The position numbers and the translations under genes were made by a program. Positions 11,869 to 23,219 of a DNA stretch of 64,000 nt are shown here, piece by piece. Source of the DNA: Euclidia mi (taxonomy: Eukaryota; Arthropoda; Insecta; Lepidoptera; Erebidae); assembly GCA_944739405.2 (NCBI GenBank), contig OX123183.2:118242331-118306330 (forward strand), given 5' to 3'. Positions within the stretch are counted from its first letter, which is position 1; each line of letters starts with the position of its first letter. Below the pieces are notes generated by a model. The model was not told the origin of the DNA. It did no database searches and saw only the letters and a list, made by a program, of their open reading frames with translations.

Positions 11869-12097
11869 GAATAAAATAAAATAAAAACATTTTTTTATGT
11901 TAAACGGTTTTATTACATTAAAAAATATGAAATTATGTTATGTACTAAAAGCTAAGAAATAATTCGGTAAGTCCTAGCTACCAGATTGCACCAATCTTCT
12001 CATAAATCTGGGGTATTGATCAGATAAATATAAAATCGTTGGGCGCGTGAAATTTCTATCAAAATGTTTACTCTGGATACCCTACGCTAATGAACCT
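11869..12097. other. Spacer between units A and B
   Basis: 229 bp of AT-rich sequence not repeated elsewhere in the window. It lies between the end of A, which matches the end of D, and the start of B, which matches the start of A. No feature recognised. Confidence 0.5.
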
Positions 12098-12511
12098 AAG
12101 CTATTGAACCCGCCAAGTTTATCTACATTGCAGTAGTAACGTATGTATTTTTATTGTTTCAGGTAAACACTGCACATTTGGATACAATTTGGTGTTACCC
12201 GTAAGACTTTAGGAAAGTGAAACTAAGAAACATAAATATCAGTTCCGCAATTCAAAAATTGATAACGATACTTATATATCTCGAAAATATTAATCAATCT
12301 TAATCACGTTACATATGAATACGATCCAAGCAAAGTACATATCCTCGTACTCAGAGCACAAAGCTTTGTCCTGGTCGGGAATTGAATTTACGGATATTTA
12401 CATAGCTATCAGGGTCATTTATCACTAGACCAACAGGCTTTTCAAATCGCATAAGTAACTTCCAAGATTATACCACTTAAAAATATAAACTTATTTTATA
12501 ATACCACTATT

Positions 12512-12877
12512 CGCACAAGCTGCTGCATTCTAATAGAAAACACTTAAGCATCTGACAGGCATAATAACCGGCCACTGTCCACTCAACAAGCACCTATTCA
12601 ACATAGGCGTTACGGACAGCCCACTGTTCAGGGGCTGCATGGAAACTGAAGAAACACCCGCTCACGTCATTCTGCACTGCACAAGTGTGAACGATCAACG
12701 GGCAAAGCTGCTGAACAACCCCAGAAACATGTGTGAGGCTTTGAACGACACCAGCCAACTAATGGCTTTCTGGAAGGAGCTAAGGTGGTATGAGTAGTCG
12801 GCGTCAATCAAGTCGCCACTTACGCACAATGACCCAAATAAGTGGCTAAGTGCGGAAAACCCACGACCAACTATAAC
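12512..12877 (+). pseudogene. 5'-truncated LINE, ORF2 C-terminus, private to copy B
   Basis: Encodes the end of a Jockey/R1-group ORF2: a TGHCPLNKHL stretch, a C-x2-C-like 'GCMETEETPAHVILHC' zinc-knuckle region and a stop after LRWYE near 12797. It is flanked by the 15-bp duplication TATAATACCACTATT (12497-12511 and 12878-12892). Copy A near 2089 shows the same site uninterrupted. This is a clear target-primed insertion. It has no RT domain and is not functional. Confidence 0.85.
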
Positions 12878-14110
12878 TATAATACCACTATTAAAAATAA
12901 CTGAATATCGTTCCCTTAAGCCCTTACAAAACCAACTACCAACATACCAGAGCTTTTTTCTCAGAACTATGTTCAACGTAAATACCGAGAGACAAGTTAA
13001 TTTTTACCCCATCTCCGTTTACTTAGCTGTCTGCCAATACTATATCTACTTCTAAAGCTTGATATTATTAGAAGTGCAGTATTTACAGCGCTGGACCGCA
13101 TTTTCTATTGCCGGCGGCCAGACATTGACATGAAAATCTCCCAGCGTTCTAAATTATTTCAACATCTCGAAATATTTGATGTTCAGAGTAATTCCTAGAA
13201 CGTGTAATACAGTTTCATTCAGATGTAGTTTTGTGTTTATATGATAGTTTATGGGGATGGGATTGCTAAGCATGAAATCGTCATCTGTTACTTAGTATAA
13301 CATAATTTTACCATTATACCCTACAAAGAGGACATGCTAGTGAAAGTCCTATATAAAACAGTTTACCTGTTACACGCATTAGCTGGAACAAACAGACCGA
13401 CGGGCGAATGTGTGGGCAATGCAACAGACAGATAACAAATATTTTTATAAGAATTTTCCCATCCTATGAATTTATGAGAGCAGTTTTAAGTTACAAAAGC
13501 ATTGTATTGACTTGAATTAATATTCAAACCATCCTTTCAACACATTACGTAAAAAATGACACTAAGACAGTCCCTTACAGCTTATTAAAGAAAATAGTAA
13601 AACATTTTAATATTTCTAATAGCATCCGTTATTCGAGAAAACGTAATTTAGTGTTACCAGTCTAATAAACTCGTAATCTTGAAGCGTAAAGTCATAAATC
13701 ACAATCATATAACGCAATATTACTTTTGCTTAGGCAGTTGTGTTTAATATTCATTCGTAATATTTTAGATATCTTTTTAATATTCAATGAATGAATTAAT
13801 ATTACAGAAACGGCTTGTTAGCGACGTGAAAAATGATTTTCAGTGTGTTGCCAGTTTATTTGTTACACTTAATTTACATGATGAATAATTGTAAAAATAT
13901 GTATTCTTATGAAAATAGCTGCAATCTTCGATATTAAAACTGACATTTTAATTTTAATGTTAGATGTTTTAGACAATGTTGACGTGCCTGCAATTCTGTT
14001 TGACGTTTCTCAAACATCACTTTGCCTTTTCTTGCATAGTGTTTTCGTAAAAGATAGTAATAGATAAGATAATTAAGACTATTATTTTCAACATTTTCTA
14101 ACTTTAAAAT

Positions 14111-14388
14111 GGGTGACTGCCTCGTTGGTCTCGCGGCATAACTGTGCGGGTGCGATTGGGAGGTCTCGGGTTCGAATCCCGGGTCGGGCAAAGTGTTTTT
14201 GGGATTTTCCGTAAGGAAATTCTCAGTAGAAGCACGGAGTCTGGTAATGTGCCCGGTACGGCAATAGGCTCGCCCCCTATTACGTGGGACCTAAAAATTC
14301 ATGGCGAAATGTGGGTGTAATATTACACCTCTGCCTACCCCTTCGGGGATACAGGCGTGAGACCATAAATAAAAAAAATATAAAAAAA
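14111..14388 (+). mobile_element. SINE S2 (copy B)
   Basis: Orthologue of the copy A insertion at 3630, with ACTTTAAAAT at 14101-14110 and 14389-14398. Head, B box (GGTTCGAATCCC) and the 'ccttcggggatacaggcgtg' tail are intact. Absent from C and D. Confidence 0.85.
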
Positions 14389-14485
14389 ACTTTAAAATTC
14401 ACGCCGTACACATACGCTACAGTTTTAGTCTATTTTTCTGTTTTTGCCAAGTGTTCTGTGTGGACAATTTAAAGTTCAAATATAT

Positions 14486-14769
14486 AACATAACATAACAT
14501 ATCTTCACGCCTTTTATCCCCGAAGGGGTAGGCAGAGGTGTATTACACACCCACACTTCGCCAGATATGTTTCGGTCCCAATGTAATAGGGGGCGAGCCT
14601 ATTGCCATCTACCGGGCACATTTTTAAGCGAGCGATAATTAATATTTTTATTTTAATACACACATAACTTCGAAAAGTCATAGGTGTGTGCCCGGGGTAA
14701 CTGGGGATCGAACCCGAGACCATCGTCTCGGCAGTCCGTTACGTACACCACTGGGCTATCGCCGCCTAT
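14486..14769 (-). mobile_element. Reversed full-length SINE S1, private to copy B
   Basis: On the minus strand it starts GGCGGCGATAGCCCAGTGG, has a GGTTCGATCCCC B box and ends with the LINE-shared tail 'cccttcggggataaaaggcg' plus a TTATG repeat. AGTTCAAATATAT flanks it (14473-14485, 14770-14782). Copy A near 3989 shows the empty site. The TTATG-repeat tail suits an RTE-type machinery rather than poly(A). Confidence 0.88.
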
Positions 14770-15229
14770 AGTTCAAATATATTAATTTAAATATACACGT
14801 TCGAATTATTACTGAATCGAAATGTACTTTTCCAAAGAGTTGTCTGTATAAAAAAAACCGCAGAAACTGCCATTTTATTTTATCAACATAAAAAAATATT
14901 CTACATGCAATATAGACCATCTGCGTTACATTCGCATCAAATCTGAATATCTCAGGTACATATAAAATAATAATCATAACAAAGCAAGGCCCACGTTTAA
15001 ACTTGTATGAAAGTTGGCCTTGCCACATAAAACACAACACGGCATAATAACTCGACGGCGAAGGGAAACGATAAAAAGAATATATCTCGTATCTTTTCAA
15101 GTTTTTTGGCAAGAGAATTGTATAAGACGGGGGGACAAACTTGAAAGATAAGCATTTTTCTGGATTTTTCATTTTCCTCTCCTGAGTTTGAAGTGAAATA
15201 GTTTTAATTATTTCTGTAGTAAGATTTCT

Positions 15230-15470
15230 GCCTCGTTGGTCTCGCGGCATAGATATGCGCTTAGGATTGGGAGGTCTCGGGTTCGATCCCCGGGTCTTTC
15301 CGGGTTTTCCGTTAGGAAATTCTCAGTAGCAGCACGGAGTCTGGTAATGTGTCCGGTACGGCAATAGTCTCGCCCCCTATTACGTGGGACTAAAATAAAT
15401 CTGGTGAAAAGTAGGTGTAGCAATATTCCTCTGCCTACCTCTTCGGGGATATAGGCGTGAGACTACGTAT
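15230..15470 (+). mobile_element. SINE S2' (copy B)
   Basis: The head 'GCCTCGTTGGTCTCGCGGCA' is followed by a GGTTCGATCCCC B box, the 'ctcagtagcagcacggagtc' middle and the 'cttcggggatataggcgtg' tail. It is flanked by GTAGTAAGATTTCT at 15216-15229 and 15471-15484. Orthologues are at 22979 (C) and 32223 (D, interrupted by a LINE); A keeps only the right part. Confidence 0.85.
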
Positions 15471-15695
15471 GTAGTAAGATTTCTACTTTTCGTATGTGTA
15501 GCTAACTTGGGTGTTGCAGTTTACAGACTGCCTAAGGTCTACGATTCGGTTTAATTATTGTTGTCATGAGACAAAAGCTTCTACCCTCAGCTTTAAGTAC
15601 CCTCCAAAGCACGGTTGTGCTATGTAAATTCCGTAACAAGCAGTCACCCATCCAAGTAGTGAAATCTGAAAACATTTATTTATTTTACTGATCTA

Positions 15696-15915
15696 CTAGA
15701 CGATGCCCGCTGTTATACCCGCGTTATTTAAGGCTACTGCTCCGCTCTCGTCACTCATAGCGCTTATTTAGCCTATAGCCTTCCTCGATAAATGGGCTAC
15801 CTAACACTGAAAGAATTTTTGAAATCGGTCCAGTAGTTCCTGAAATTAGCGCTTTCAACCAAACAAAGAAACAAACAAACGAATAAACTCTTCAGCTTTA
15901 TATATTAGTATAAGA
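15696..15915 (-). mobile_element. Helitron H2 (copy B)
   Basis: Orthologue of 5442-5665 with CTAG at its plus-strand start and TTAGTATAAGA at its end. Across much of its length it looks identical to the copy D version ('gacgatgcccgctgttatac'), while A and C read 'gaggatgc'. Confidence 0.7.
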
Positions 15916-16326
15916 ATACGAACGGTAAGACAAGCCACTAGGGTACGAAAAGACTTGTACCAACAGACTGTCGAGTAGAGGATACAGGGTTCAAAGTTAT
16001 GGCGAGCACCACTTATTTATAGGAATTATGTACTTTAAATTGTTGATTATCCCTTACCACGTGCTTCGCAGAGCACATTATGCCTCGATACCGGCTGTCA
16101 TGAAGATCTTTAGCGATCGTTTCGGGTAGTCTGTACCTACCGTCGAACACTGGTTTAAGTCATGGAATATTTAAATCTTTTCGGACAGCGGCGGTGGATT
16201 CGCCAATATTATTCTGTCAAATCTGGTAAGACTAGTAAACTTAGCCCATGCTCCAAGGTAAATGTAACCGGGCTAACGCCTGGGACATCGTCCTAGCGTT
16301 AGCCCGGTAACATCCATAATGAATAA

Positions 16327-16732
16327 GGCGAAGTTCAGATGAACGCGCGGCGACGTGCGATTGGCTCGGCGCGCGGTTTAAGATTGTTACAAATCGATTT
16401 TGTTGTGTGCATGACCGCGCGCAAGATCTTGAACCACGCAATAAGATCCTGTATCGACCTGTTCAGATGACCCGCGCGGTTTGAGGCGGACGGACACACG
16501 GAGCCACGAAAATGGGAGACGAGATATCTGTTGATTTACTAATTGACGAAATTGAAAAAAGAGATACGATTTGGAATCTTAACTCGAAGCACTATTCTGA
16601 TAAAATAATAAAAAGAAGGCCTCGGGAAGAATTAGTTTCCGGTATAAAATCCACAAGCAAATTGCCTCCTCCACGTCCATTCTCACTTAATGTTCACGCT
16701 AGACGTCGCCGCGCGTTCATCTGAACTTAGCC
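16327..16732. mobile_element. PIF/Harbinger-type element M2 carrying a gene fragment
   Basis: Terminal inverted repeats GGC-(G/T)AAGTTCAGATGAACG and its complement, continuing into CGCGGCGACGT, flanked by TAA (16324-16326, 16733-16735). The other units read 'gaataagacata' with a single TAA, so the insertion is private to B. It is 406 bp. Inside is the start of a MADF-like protein, so it is an internally deleted derivative of an autonomous Harbinger rather than a random MITE. Confidence 0.85.
16512..16724 (+). pseudogene. MADF/Myb-like DNA-binding protein fragment of a Harbinger element
   Basis: Starts at an ATG with ACGAAA before it. Residues 8-30 (LLIDEIEKRDTIWNLNSKHY) match the first helix and W-x8-Y pattern of MADF domains: an 'L-I-x-x-I-x-x-R-x-x-I-W' helix followed by a Tyr. 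PIF/Harbinger elements usually carry a second gene for a Myb/SANT/MADF-type protein that helps the transposase. Only the first third of the domain is left. The frame then runs into the right terminal repeat, so the product would not be functional. Confidence 0.65.
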
Positions 16733-17059
16733 TAAGACATACAAAAAGTGGCGCACTCTGGTGAAACTTTGATGAATTAGCATATAAAATAGCAAAGACG
16801 CAAATACATTGCGTTTCTAATGTAATTTGTGCAATATGAAACTGGAACTTGACCGCGACATAAATTCATAGAAGACACGGCACGCATTTGAAATAACACG
16901 ACATGCGCCAATTTTGTAATTGAAGCACATATTAATTCGCTTTATATTTTGACGTAACTGTAATGCACTAATGATTCTCATATTTCATTAAATTTCTCTA
17001 CGCATTTTGGCGTCAGGTAACTGAATTCTACTTCAAACTAAATACACAAATATAATATT

Positions 17060-17445
17060 TTATCCTGCCCATTCTAACCTCCGGTTCTCAAACCTGGTCG
17101 CCTACCGAGTTGCAAAAGTCTCGCCTTGCGGTCTGCCAGAGAGCTATGGAGCGCAGCGTCCTTGGTATTTCACTCAAAGATAGCACACAAAACACTGAGC
17201 TGCGCTCCAAAACTAAAGTTATAGATGTGAGAAAAAAAGCTATCAGCCTGATATGGAACAGGGCGGGCCACGTCAGCCGTGTACACGAGGATCGCTGGGC
17301 GAAAATTTCGATACTGTGGGTGCCGGAAGTTGGACGACGTCGCCGGGGGCACAAGAGTTAGCTGGAGACTTCCGGTGACAAGAAAGTATGGAAAGATTTG
17401 GGGGAGGCCTTTGCTCAGCAGTGGGACTGTAAAGGCTAATGAAAA
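17060..17445 (+). pseudogene. RTE-type LINE ORF2 C-terminal fragment (copy B)
   Basis: Orthologue of 6395-6810. It is in one frame through 'LAVCQRAMERSVLGISLKDS' and 'RAGHVSRVHEDRWAKISILW', then lacks about 50 bp present in the others ('gaagttggacgacgtcgccgggggcacaag') and is frameshifted. Dead fragment. Confidence 0.75.
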
Positions 17446-17520
17446 AATAAATATATATGATGAAGCAATCATAATCGAAACGTGTGTTACATGTGTACGA
17501 CGTCTCAAAAATGTCTTACT

Positions 17521-17750
17521 CATCATCATCAGCCTTTAACAGTCCGCTGCTGGACTAGGCCTCTCTTTTGAAAAGAGGAATTGACCTACTTTACCACGCT
17601 GGGCAAACGGGTTGGTATAGGGTTTGTATCAAGTTTTCCTTCTCTTACTGGTGCTGTTCTTTGCATAATATGCTCCCTCTGTCGGCTCTTACGACACCCA
17701 TGGTATAATGGTGGTGACATTCCGTATTCTTCATCCGTCACCACATGGAC
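17521..17750 (-). mobile_element. Reversed RTE-type 3' repeat, private to copy B
   Basis: Plus-strand start 'CATCATCATCAGCCTTTAAC' is an ATG-repeat tail when read on the minus strand. It is flanked by AAAATGTCTTACT (17508-17520 and 17751-17763). Copies A, C and D lack it. A related, shorter piece lies at 45662-45825. Confidence 0.8.
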
Positions 17751-17800
17751 AAAATGTCTTACTGACATAGCAAATTAATATAGAATGAGCATGCGTGCTA

Positions 17801-18030
17801 GACTGCCTCCGTGGTCGAGTGCGTCTGCTGATCGGGGAGGTCCTGGGTTCAATTCCCAGATCGGGTAAAAGTGTCACTGAGTTTTCTGAATTCTCAGTAG
17901 CAGCACAAAGTCTGGCAACTTGCCCGATAACGGTCATAGGCTCGGCCTCTATTACGTGGGACATAAAATTCATAGCATGGCGAAATGTGGGTGTAATATT
18001 ACATTTCTATCTAAACTTTTGGGGATACAT
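17801..18030 (+). mobile_element. SINE S3 (copy B)
   Basis: Orthologue of the copy A element at 6930, with the same GACTGCCTCCGTGGTCGAGT head, a slightly altered B box (GGTTCAATTCCC) and a degraded tail. Confidence 0.75.
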
Positions 18031-18280
18031 TTCTGTCAAAATATGCAGGTGAGCTGTAACCGCGTATTTCTTCTTTTACCTCCTGATAGTTTTCTTGTGA
18101 TATACGCGAGAAGCTGCTGATAAATAAAAAGAGCAACGCGTACAACATTAATTTTCTTTCCCTATCCTCGACAACATTTTACTTGGAAACGTAACTCTGT
18201 ACATAAAACCTTCATGCCTACTAACCAGTTAGAAACGCATTTCAATTTGGAACAGCCAGTTCAAATTCGAACTAAAACCG

Positions 18281-18600
18281 GCGCACGTTCGAAAACGGCC
18301 GCCATTTAATATTCAAACTATCAATAAATAACGTCACATCAAGTCGGGGACCTTTGCTAATGTGGCGACCCGCGACCGTCGCACGGCGGACTTGGAACGG
18401 AAATACAGCCCGGTGGCGCCCTCTGGTGTCGGATGCTGCATGGCCGCTCCGCCCCGGCCTCGTTATGCCTGCTTTGTGTGACACACGCCACGCCACGGCA
18501 ACGCCACGTCGCGTCGACGAGCCATTGTACAACGATATTACACTTAGGTTTGATTTATTCAATGTTCAGCTGAAATTCTGCTGGAAATGTTGTATTTTGG
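18281..18600. other. GC-rich conserved core (copy B)
   Basis: Carries 'gacccgcgaccgtcgcacgg', 7 bp longer than A and D. Over about 290 bp I see no difference from copy C (25598-25900), whereas the flanks of B and C differ at many places. This suggests recent conversion or constraint. Confidence 0.5.
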
Positions 18601-20519
18601 AAATGGAAAAGTGGTGGGTTGCTATGTATATACCTACTGTACATATGGCTGACTGTTCGTTTTTTTTTTTGGGAATGTTGTTGTTACTGCCTGGTGTGCC
18701 GTATCTTATGCATCGCACTACTAATCGCGAGGTCTCAGATAGGTTCCATATCTCATGTTCGTTGTAGATTTTTGGATTCAAGATGCCTGCAACAGATTTT
18801 CTCATTTTGATTGTCTTCTGAAATTAGTGGAATGTAATGCTAAATAAAAGACATATATCTGAATAGCAAAAAATGGTGATCACCGTCCAGTTTTTATAAA
18901 CTTCTTCAAAACATTTATAGTCTTACAGCTAAACAATTTTGCACTAACTAATGAAAAGTGTTAAATTTGACATAACCCAGTTGCATTTACTGCAATTGTA
19001 TAACCATTGCATTGTTAGAACCAAAAGCAGCCGTATTAAATGAATTCCAGCACAGACTACAACTCGGTTTGTTGACTACAAACTACACTAGTTTTCATCT
19101 CTGCGCAATGGAATAGCTTACCAAACGCTTACTACATGACCACTCAAGTCATCCTCGCAACTGGTGCTAATAGATCGTGTAGCGGCAGAATCACCTTGGC
19201 TTGCACGAAGACAATTCGCTCGAGACAGTTCGGGTGAACTCGGCAATCCTCGGCAAAGTTCGGGTTTCATTTCGTCGCTGGCATTAGAATTAGCTTCATT
19301 AATTTGTTCTGGCTGCAGATTGATGGTGAGCTGGCTTTTTATCTAAAACTGAGAACAGATTGAGATTGGGTTGCTTAGTTGTTTTTATTACAATAATTAA
19401 TTTGCTTATTCTTGTATAAGATTTGTAATGGATAACTATTGTATCCTTCATCATTTTCAAAAAAAGGAGAGTATTTTAAGACATATAAGATTTCTTTTTA
19501 TTATTGGATGGTTTCCGCTGATTTCGAAATGAAGACTCACAGAACGCTCAAAATTGGAAACTTATTTGAACCATAAAAATCCTTTATCATCAGATTACAT
19601 TACATAGATCATTGCTATAGAAAAAAAATATAAATGAAAAACGATTTATATAAGTGTAACATACCTTTGTGATCATTTTTAAGGTAACATTTGATTTCGG
19701 ATTAGATCTCCAGACTCATCAATCTGTCTGTACCTATAGGTTTATTTTAAATAGTACCTAATCCCATTTAATCAAGTTTCAGATAAAACTTTATTTGTCC
19801 TAAAAATGAACAATAGCAACGTTGAAGTCATGTTGTATTTGAATTCAGTGGTCAAATTAAAATGTAATCAAAACTTTTTGCCAGAATACATTGCTAAATT
19901 AAAAACTTTAATTTATTTTGTACACAGACGGGCTATTGTTGGTCTGTAACGTGATTTAAGCAATTTGTTTACTAACCTTGTTATATTGTCAGCTATTTTT
20001 GGAATTAAATTATCTCTCTGTATTTATTTGAGAAGGGTCTCAATGTTTTCTAGGAAAATTTGAATTTGATTTCGTGTTATCCGACGTCGTGAGATTGGTC
20101 TGGTGGTTAATGAGTATATTTTTAATATTCGGTTTCTACTATCGATATAGGTGTCCTTGTATGTAAACTGTCCTATTCCTGGATACTATGCCTCTTCTCA
20201 CTATGAGAAATAAGGCTGTAGTCCACCACGCTACCCGAATCTGGCTCAACAGGCTACAAAAATCTTTTGAAGAACTCTGTGACGGGTTTCCCCTTGGTAC
20301 TTCTTCACCGTTAAGTGAACAATAATTATTTATAGTTTCCACTACTTGGTGTTATAGTAACAGCTTATTCGATTCTACAATTGATAGATATTTCAATGGA
20401 AAAAAATAGCTCTTTGCAAGAAGGTTGTACTCGATTTTGATATTAGAATGGTCCGTGTCAACAATAGAAAGCGTCATGTATATTGCTGTAACGCGACACT
20501 ATATCAAGTAAAACACTAA

Positions 20520-20834
20520 GGGCGGTTTCAGATTAGCGTTTTATACGCGCGTATAAGCTTGTTTTTGGAAGCGCATGTAGGTGCGTATAAGCGCGCCTTT
20601 TGACACACGTACAACTCGTACAAGTATTGACGCGCTTCTAAGCTCGTATAAGCGCCAGCCATCAGAATCCATTTTGACACTGACACGATGTCACTACCGT
20701 TTCGAGCGAATACGCCGAAATATGCCCGATTACGCGAGTCCGGTTTTTTGAAGCGCGTGATGTAGCGTGCGTGTAAGCGCGTATGCTGAAACGACCGTAT
20801 ACGCGCAGGAAAATACGCTAATCTGAAACCGCCC
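20520..20834. mobile_element. PIF/Harbinger-type MITE M1 (copy B)
   Basis: GGGCGGTTTCAGATTAGCGT at the left and its exact inverse ACGCTAATCTGAAACCGCCC at the right, a perfect 20-bp terminal repeat. TAA flanks both ends. 315 bp, the best preserved of the four copies. Confidence 0.9.
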
Positions 20835-20962
20835 TAAAGCTAAGTTTTATCAAGTATTGTAGGTTCGATGGCCAAACCGGACAATGTTTATTTTGATTAA
20901 CAATTTGTTGTATCGAGTATGCCTGTTCTTTGAATGTGTGTAGTCCTTCGCTATATAGAATA

Positions 20963-21169
20963 CTAGAGGACGCCAGCAGCTACGCCTGCATTTTTTTTAA
21001 ATTTGCCCGTTTTGGCCGATCCCGTGGGAATTTCAGGAAATCCCTTCTTAGTGCACCCCTACGGTCCCCAAGGAACATACATGCCAAATTTCAGCTTCCT
21101 GCGCCCAATAGTTTGGGCTGTAGCGTGTCTGTCAGTCAGTCAGTAACGCAAGGATTTTATATATTAAGA
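20963..21169 (-). mobile_element. Short Helitron family H1, private to copy B
   Basis: Copies A and C read 'tatagaatataacctag'. Here the site is 'gaata' + insert + 'taacc', with the insert running CTAGAGGACG...TATATTAAGA. On the minus strand this is A|TCTTAATATATA...CTAG|T with no target duplication, which is diagnostic of Helitron insertion. Sister elements of nearly equal size are at 36256-36463 and 61270-61475. Copy D has a different Helitron at the same dinucleotide. Confidence 0.88.
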
Positions 21170-21443
21170 TAACCTAGTTTAAAAAGAAAAGAAAGAGAAA
21201 TTAGTAACATCTACCTTACAAGGTTTATTACTAAAAACAACACACAAGACTTATTTACAAAGTGTACGTTGCATCGCACAGAGTACACATATTGTGTGCT
21301 CTGTCGTGTTGTTTTACATCAGAGTGCCTTTGTTGATAGATAGCCAATAAATTCACGATTTTTTTTGGCTGCAGTCTGCAATGAAAGCGCTCGAGGTACC
21401 TATCATATTGTCTGGATTTTGTTGATTGCCCCTTTTTATACCA

Positions 21444-21656
21444 GGGGGCCAATTCTCGTATTTTATATGACATTGAAATTATATTTTGAACGAAATGAGA
21501 TTATATTTTGAATTGACTCAAACTCGGTATTCTGCTAACCTAATGTCTTTATCGTATAATCTGAAAAAAACAGTTTGTCGTTGACACATATTTGACACTT
21601 GTTTCAATTTATGATCTCATTACAATTTCATTCAAATATCTATTAATTTAGGAGAA
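21444..21656. mobile_element. MITE M3 truncated at the B/C junction
   Basis: Begins GGGGGCCAATTCTCG like 10611 and stops at 'taatttaggagaa', where the sequence passes into the start of unit C. The breakpoint of the tandem duplication therefore lies inside this MITE. Confidence 0.75.
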
Positions 21657-22301
21657 ACTAAGAATCTCGACCGCTTAATAAAGAAAATAGTAAAACATTT
21701 TAACATCTCTAATAGCATCCGTTATTCGAAAAAACGTAATTTAGTGTTACCAAGCTAATAAACTCGCAATCTTGAAGCGAAAAGTCATAAATCACAATCA
21801 TATAACGCAATATTACTTTTGCTTAGGCAGTTATATTTAATATTCATTCGTAATAATATTCAATGAATGAATTAATATTACAGAATTAGCTTGTTAGCGA
21901 TGTGAAAAATGTTTTCAGTGTGTTGTCAGTTTATTTGTTACACATATTTTACATGATAAATAATTGTAAAAATATGTATTCTTATGAAAATAGCTGCAAT
22001 CTTTGATATTAAAACTGACATTTTAATTTTAATGTTAGATATTTTAGACGATGTTGACTTGCCTGCAATTCTGTTTGACGTCTCTCAAACATCATTTTGC
22101 CTTTTCTTGCATTGTGTTTTCGTAAAAGATAGCAATAGATAAGATAATTAGGACTATTATTTTCTACATTTTCTTACTTTAAAATTCACGCCGTACAGAT
22201 ACGCTACAGTTTTCGTAAATTAAAAATTTCGTAAATAAAAATTAATTTAAATATACACGTTCGAATTATTACTGAATCGAAATGTACTTTTCCAAAGAGT
22301 T

Positions 22302-22568
22302 CATCATCATCATCGGCCCTGTATATAAACTGTCCCACTGCTGGGTGCCCAAGTGCGGGTTGGCAGACTTCACATATCTTTTGAGAAGATTATGGAGAAC
22401 TCTCAGATATGCAGGTTTCCTCAGGATGTTTTCCTTCACCGTTTAGCAAGCGATAATTAACAATTTAATACGCATATAACTTCGAATAGTCATCGGTGCG
22501 TGCCGTGGATTAGAACCCGAGACCCTCTGCGTAGCAGTCCGTCGGTCTCTCCACTAGGCTATCGCCGC
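22302..22568 (-). mobile_element. Reversed SINE S1 (copy C)
   Basis: Minus-strand head GCGGCGATAGCCTAGTGG with a GGTTCTAATCC B-box region and an ATGATGATGATG tail at the plus-strand left edge. Flanked by TTCCAAAGAGTT (22290-22301, 22569-22580). Also in D (31496-31811), where the copy is longer in the middle; B shows the empty site. Confidence 0.85.
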
Positions 22569-22978
22569 TTCCAAAGAGTTGTCTGTAGTAAATAAACCGC
22601 AGTAACTACCATTTTATTTTACCAACTAATGTACAGTATAAAAAAACATTCTACATGCAACATAGACCATCTGCGTTACATTCGCATCAAATTTGAATAT
22701 CTCAGGTACATATAAAATAAAAATCATAACAAAGCAAGGCCCGCGTTTAAACTTGTATGAAAGTTGGCCTTGCCACATAAATCACAACACGGCATAATAA
22801 CTCGACGGCGAAGGGAAACGATAAAAAGAATATATTTCGTATCTCTTCAAGTTTTTTGGCAAGAGAATTGTATAAGATGGGGGACAAACTTGAAAGATAA
22901 GGATTTTTCTGGATTTTTCATTTTCCTCTCCTGAGTTTGAAGCGAAATAGTTTTATTTATTTCTGTAGTAAGATTTCT

Positions 22979-23219
22979 GCCTCTTTGGTCTCGCGGCATA
23001 GATATGCGCTTAGGATTGGGAGGTCTCGGGTTCGATCCCCGGGTCTTTCCGGGTTTTCCGTTAGGAAATTCTCAGTAGCAGCACGGAGTCTGGTAATGTG
23101 TCCGGTACGGCAATAGTCTCGCCCCCTATTACGTGGGACTAAAATAAATCTGGTGAAAAGTAGGTGTAGCAATATTCCTCTGCCTACCTCTTCGGGGATA
23201 TAGGCGTGAGACTACGTAT
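22979..23219 (+). mobile_element. SINE S2' (copy C)
   Basis: Orthologue of 15230-15470 with GTAGTAAGATTTCT on both sides (22965-22978, 23220-23233). Nearly identical to the copy B element, including the 'ctggtgaaaagtaggtgtag' stretch. No LINE insertion. Confidence 0.85.

Larger units (their letters stand above)
12098..21656. repeat. Tandem unit copy B
   Basis: Second copy. It begins like A at 'aagctattgaa' and is cut at its right end inside a GGGGCC MITE, where it joins copy C at 'ggagaa|actaagaatctc'. Private insertions: LINE 12512, reversed SINE 14486, MADF-bearing MITE 16327, RTE-type piece 17521 and Helitron 20963. It shares SINE 14111 with A. Confidence 0.85.
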
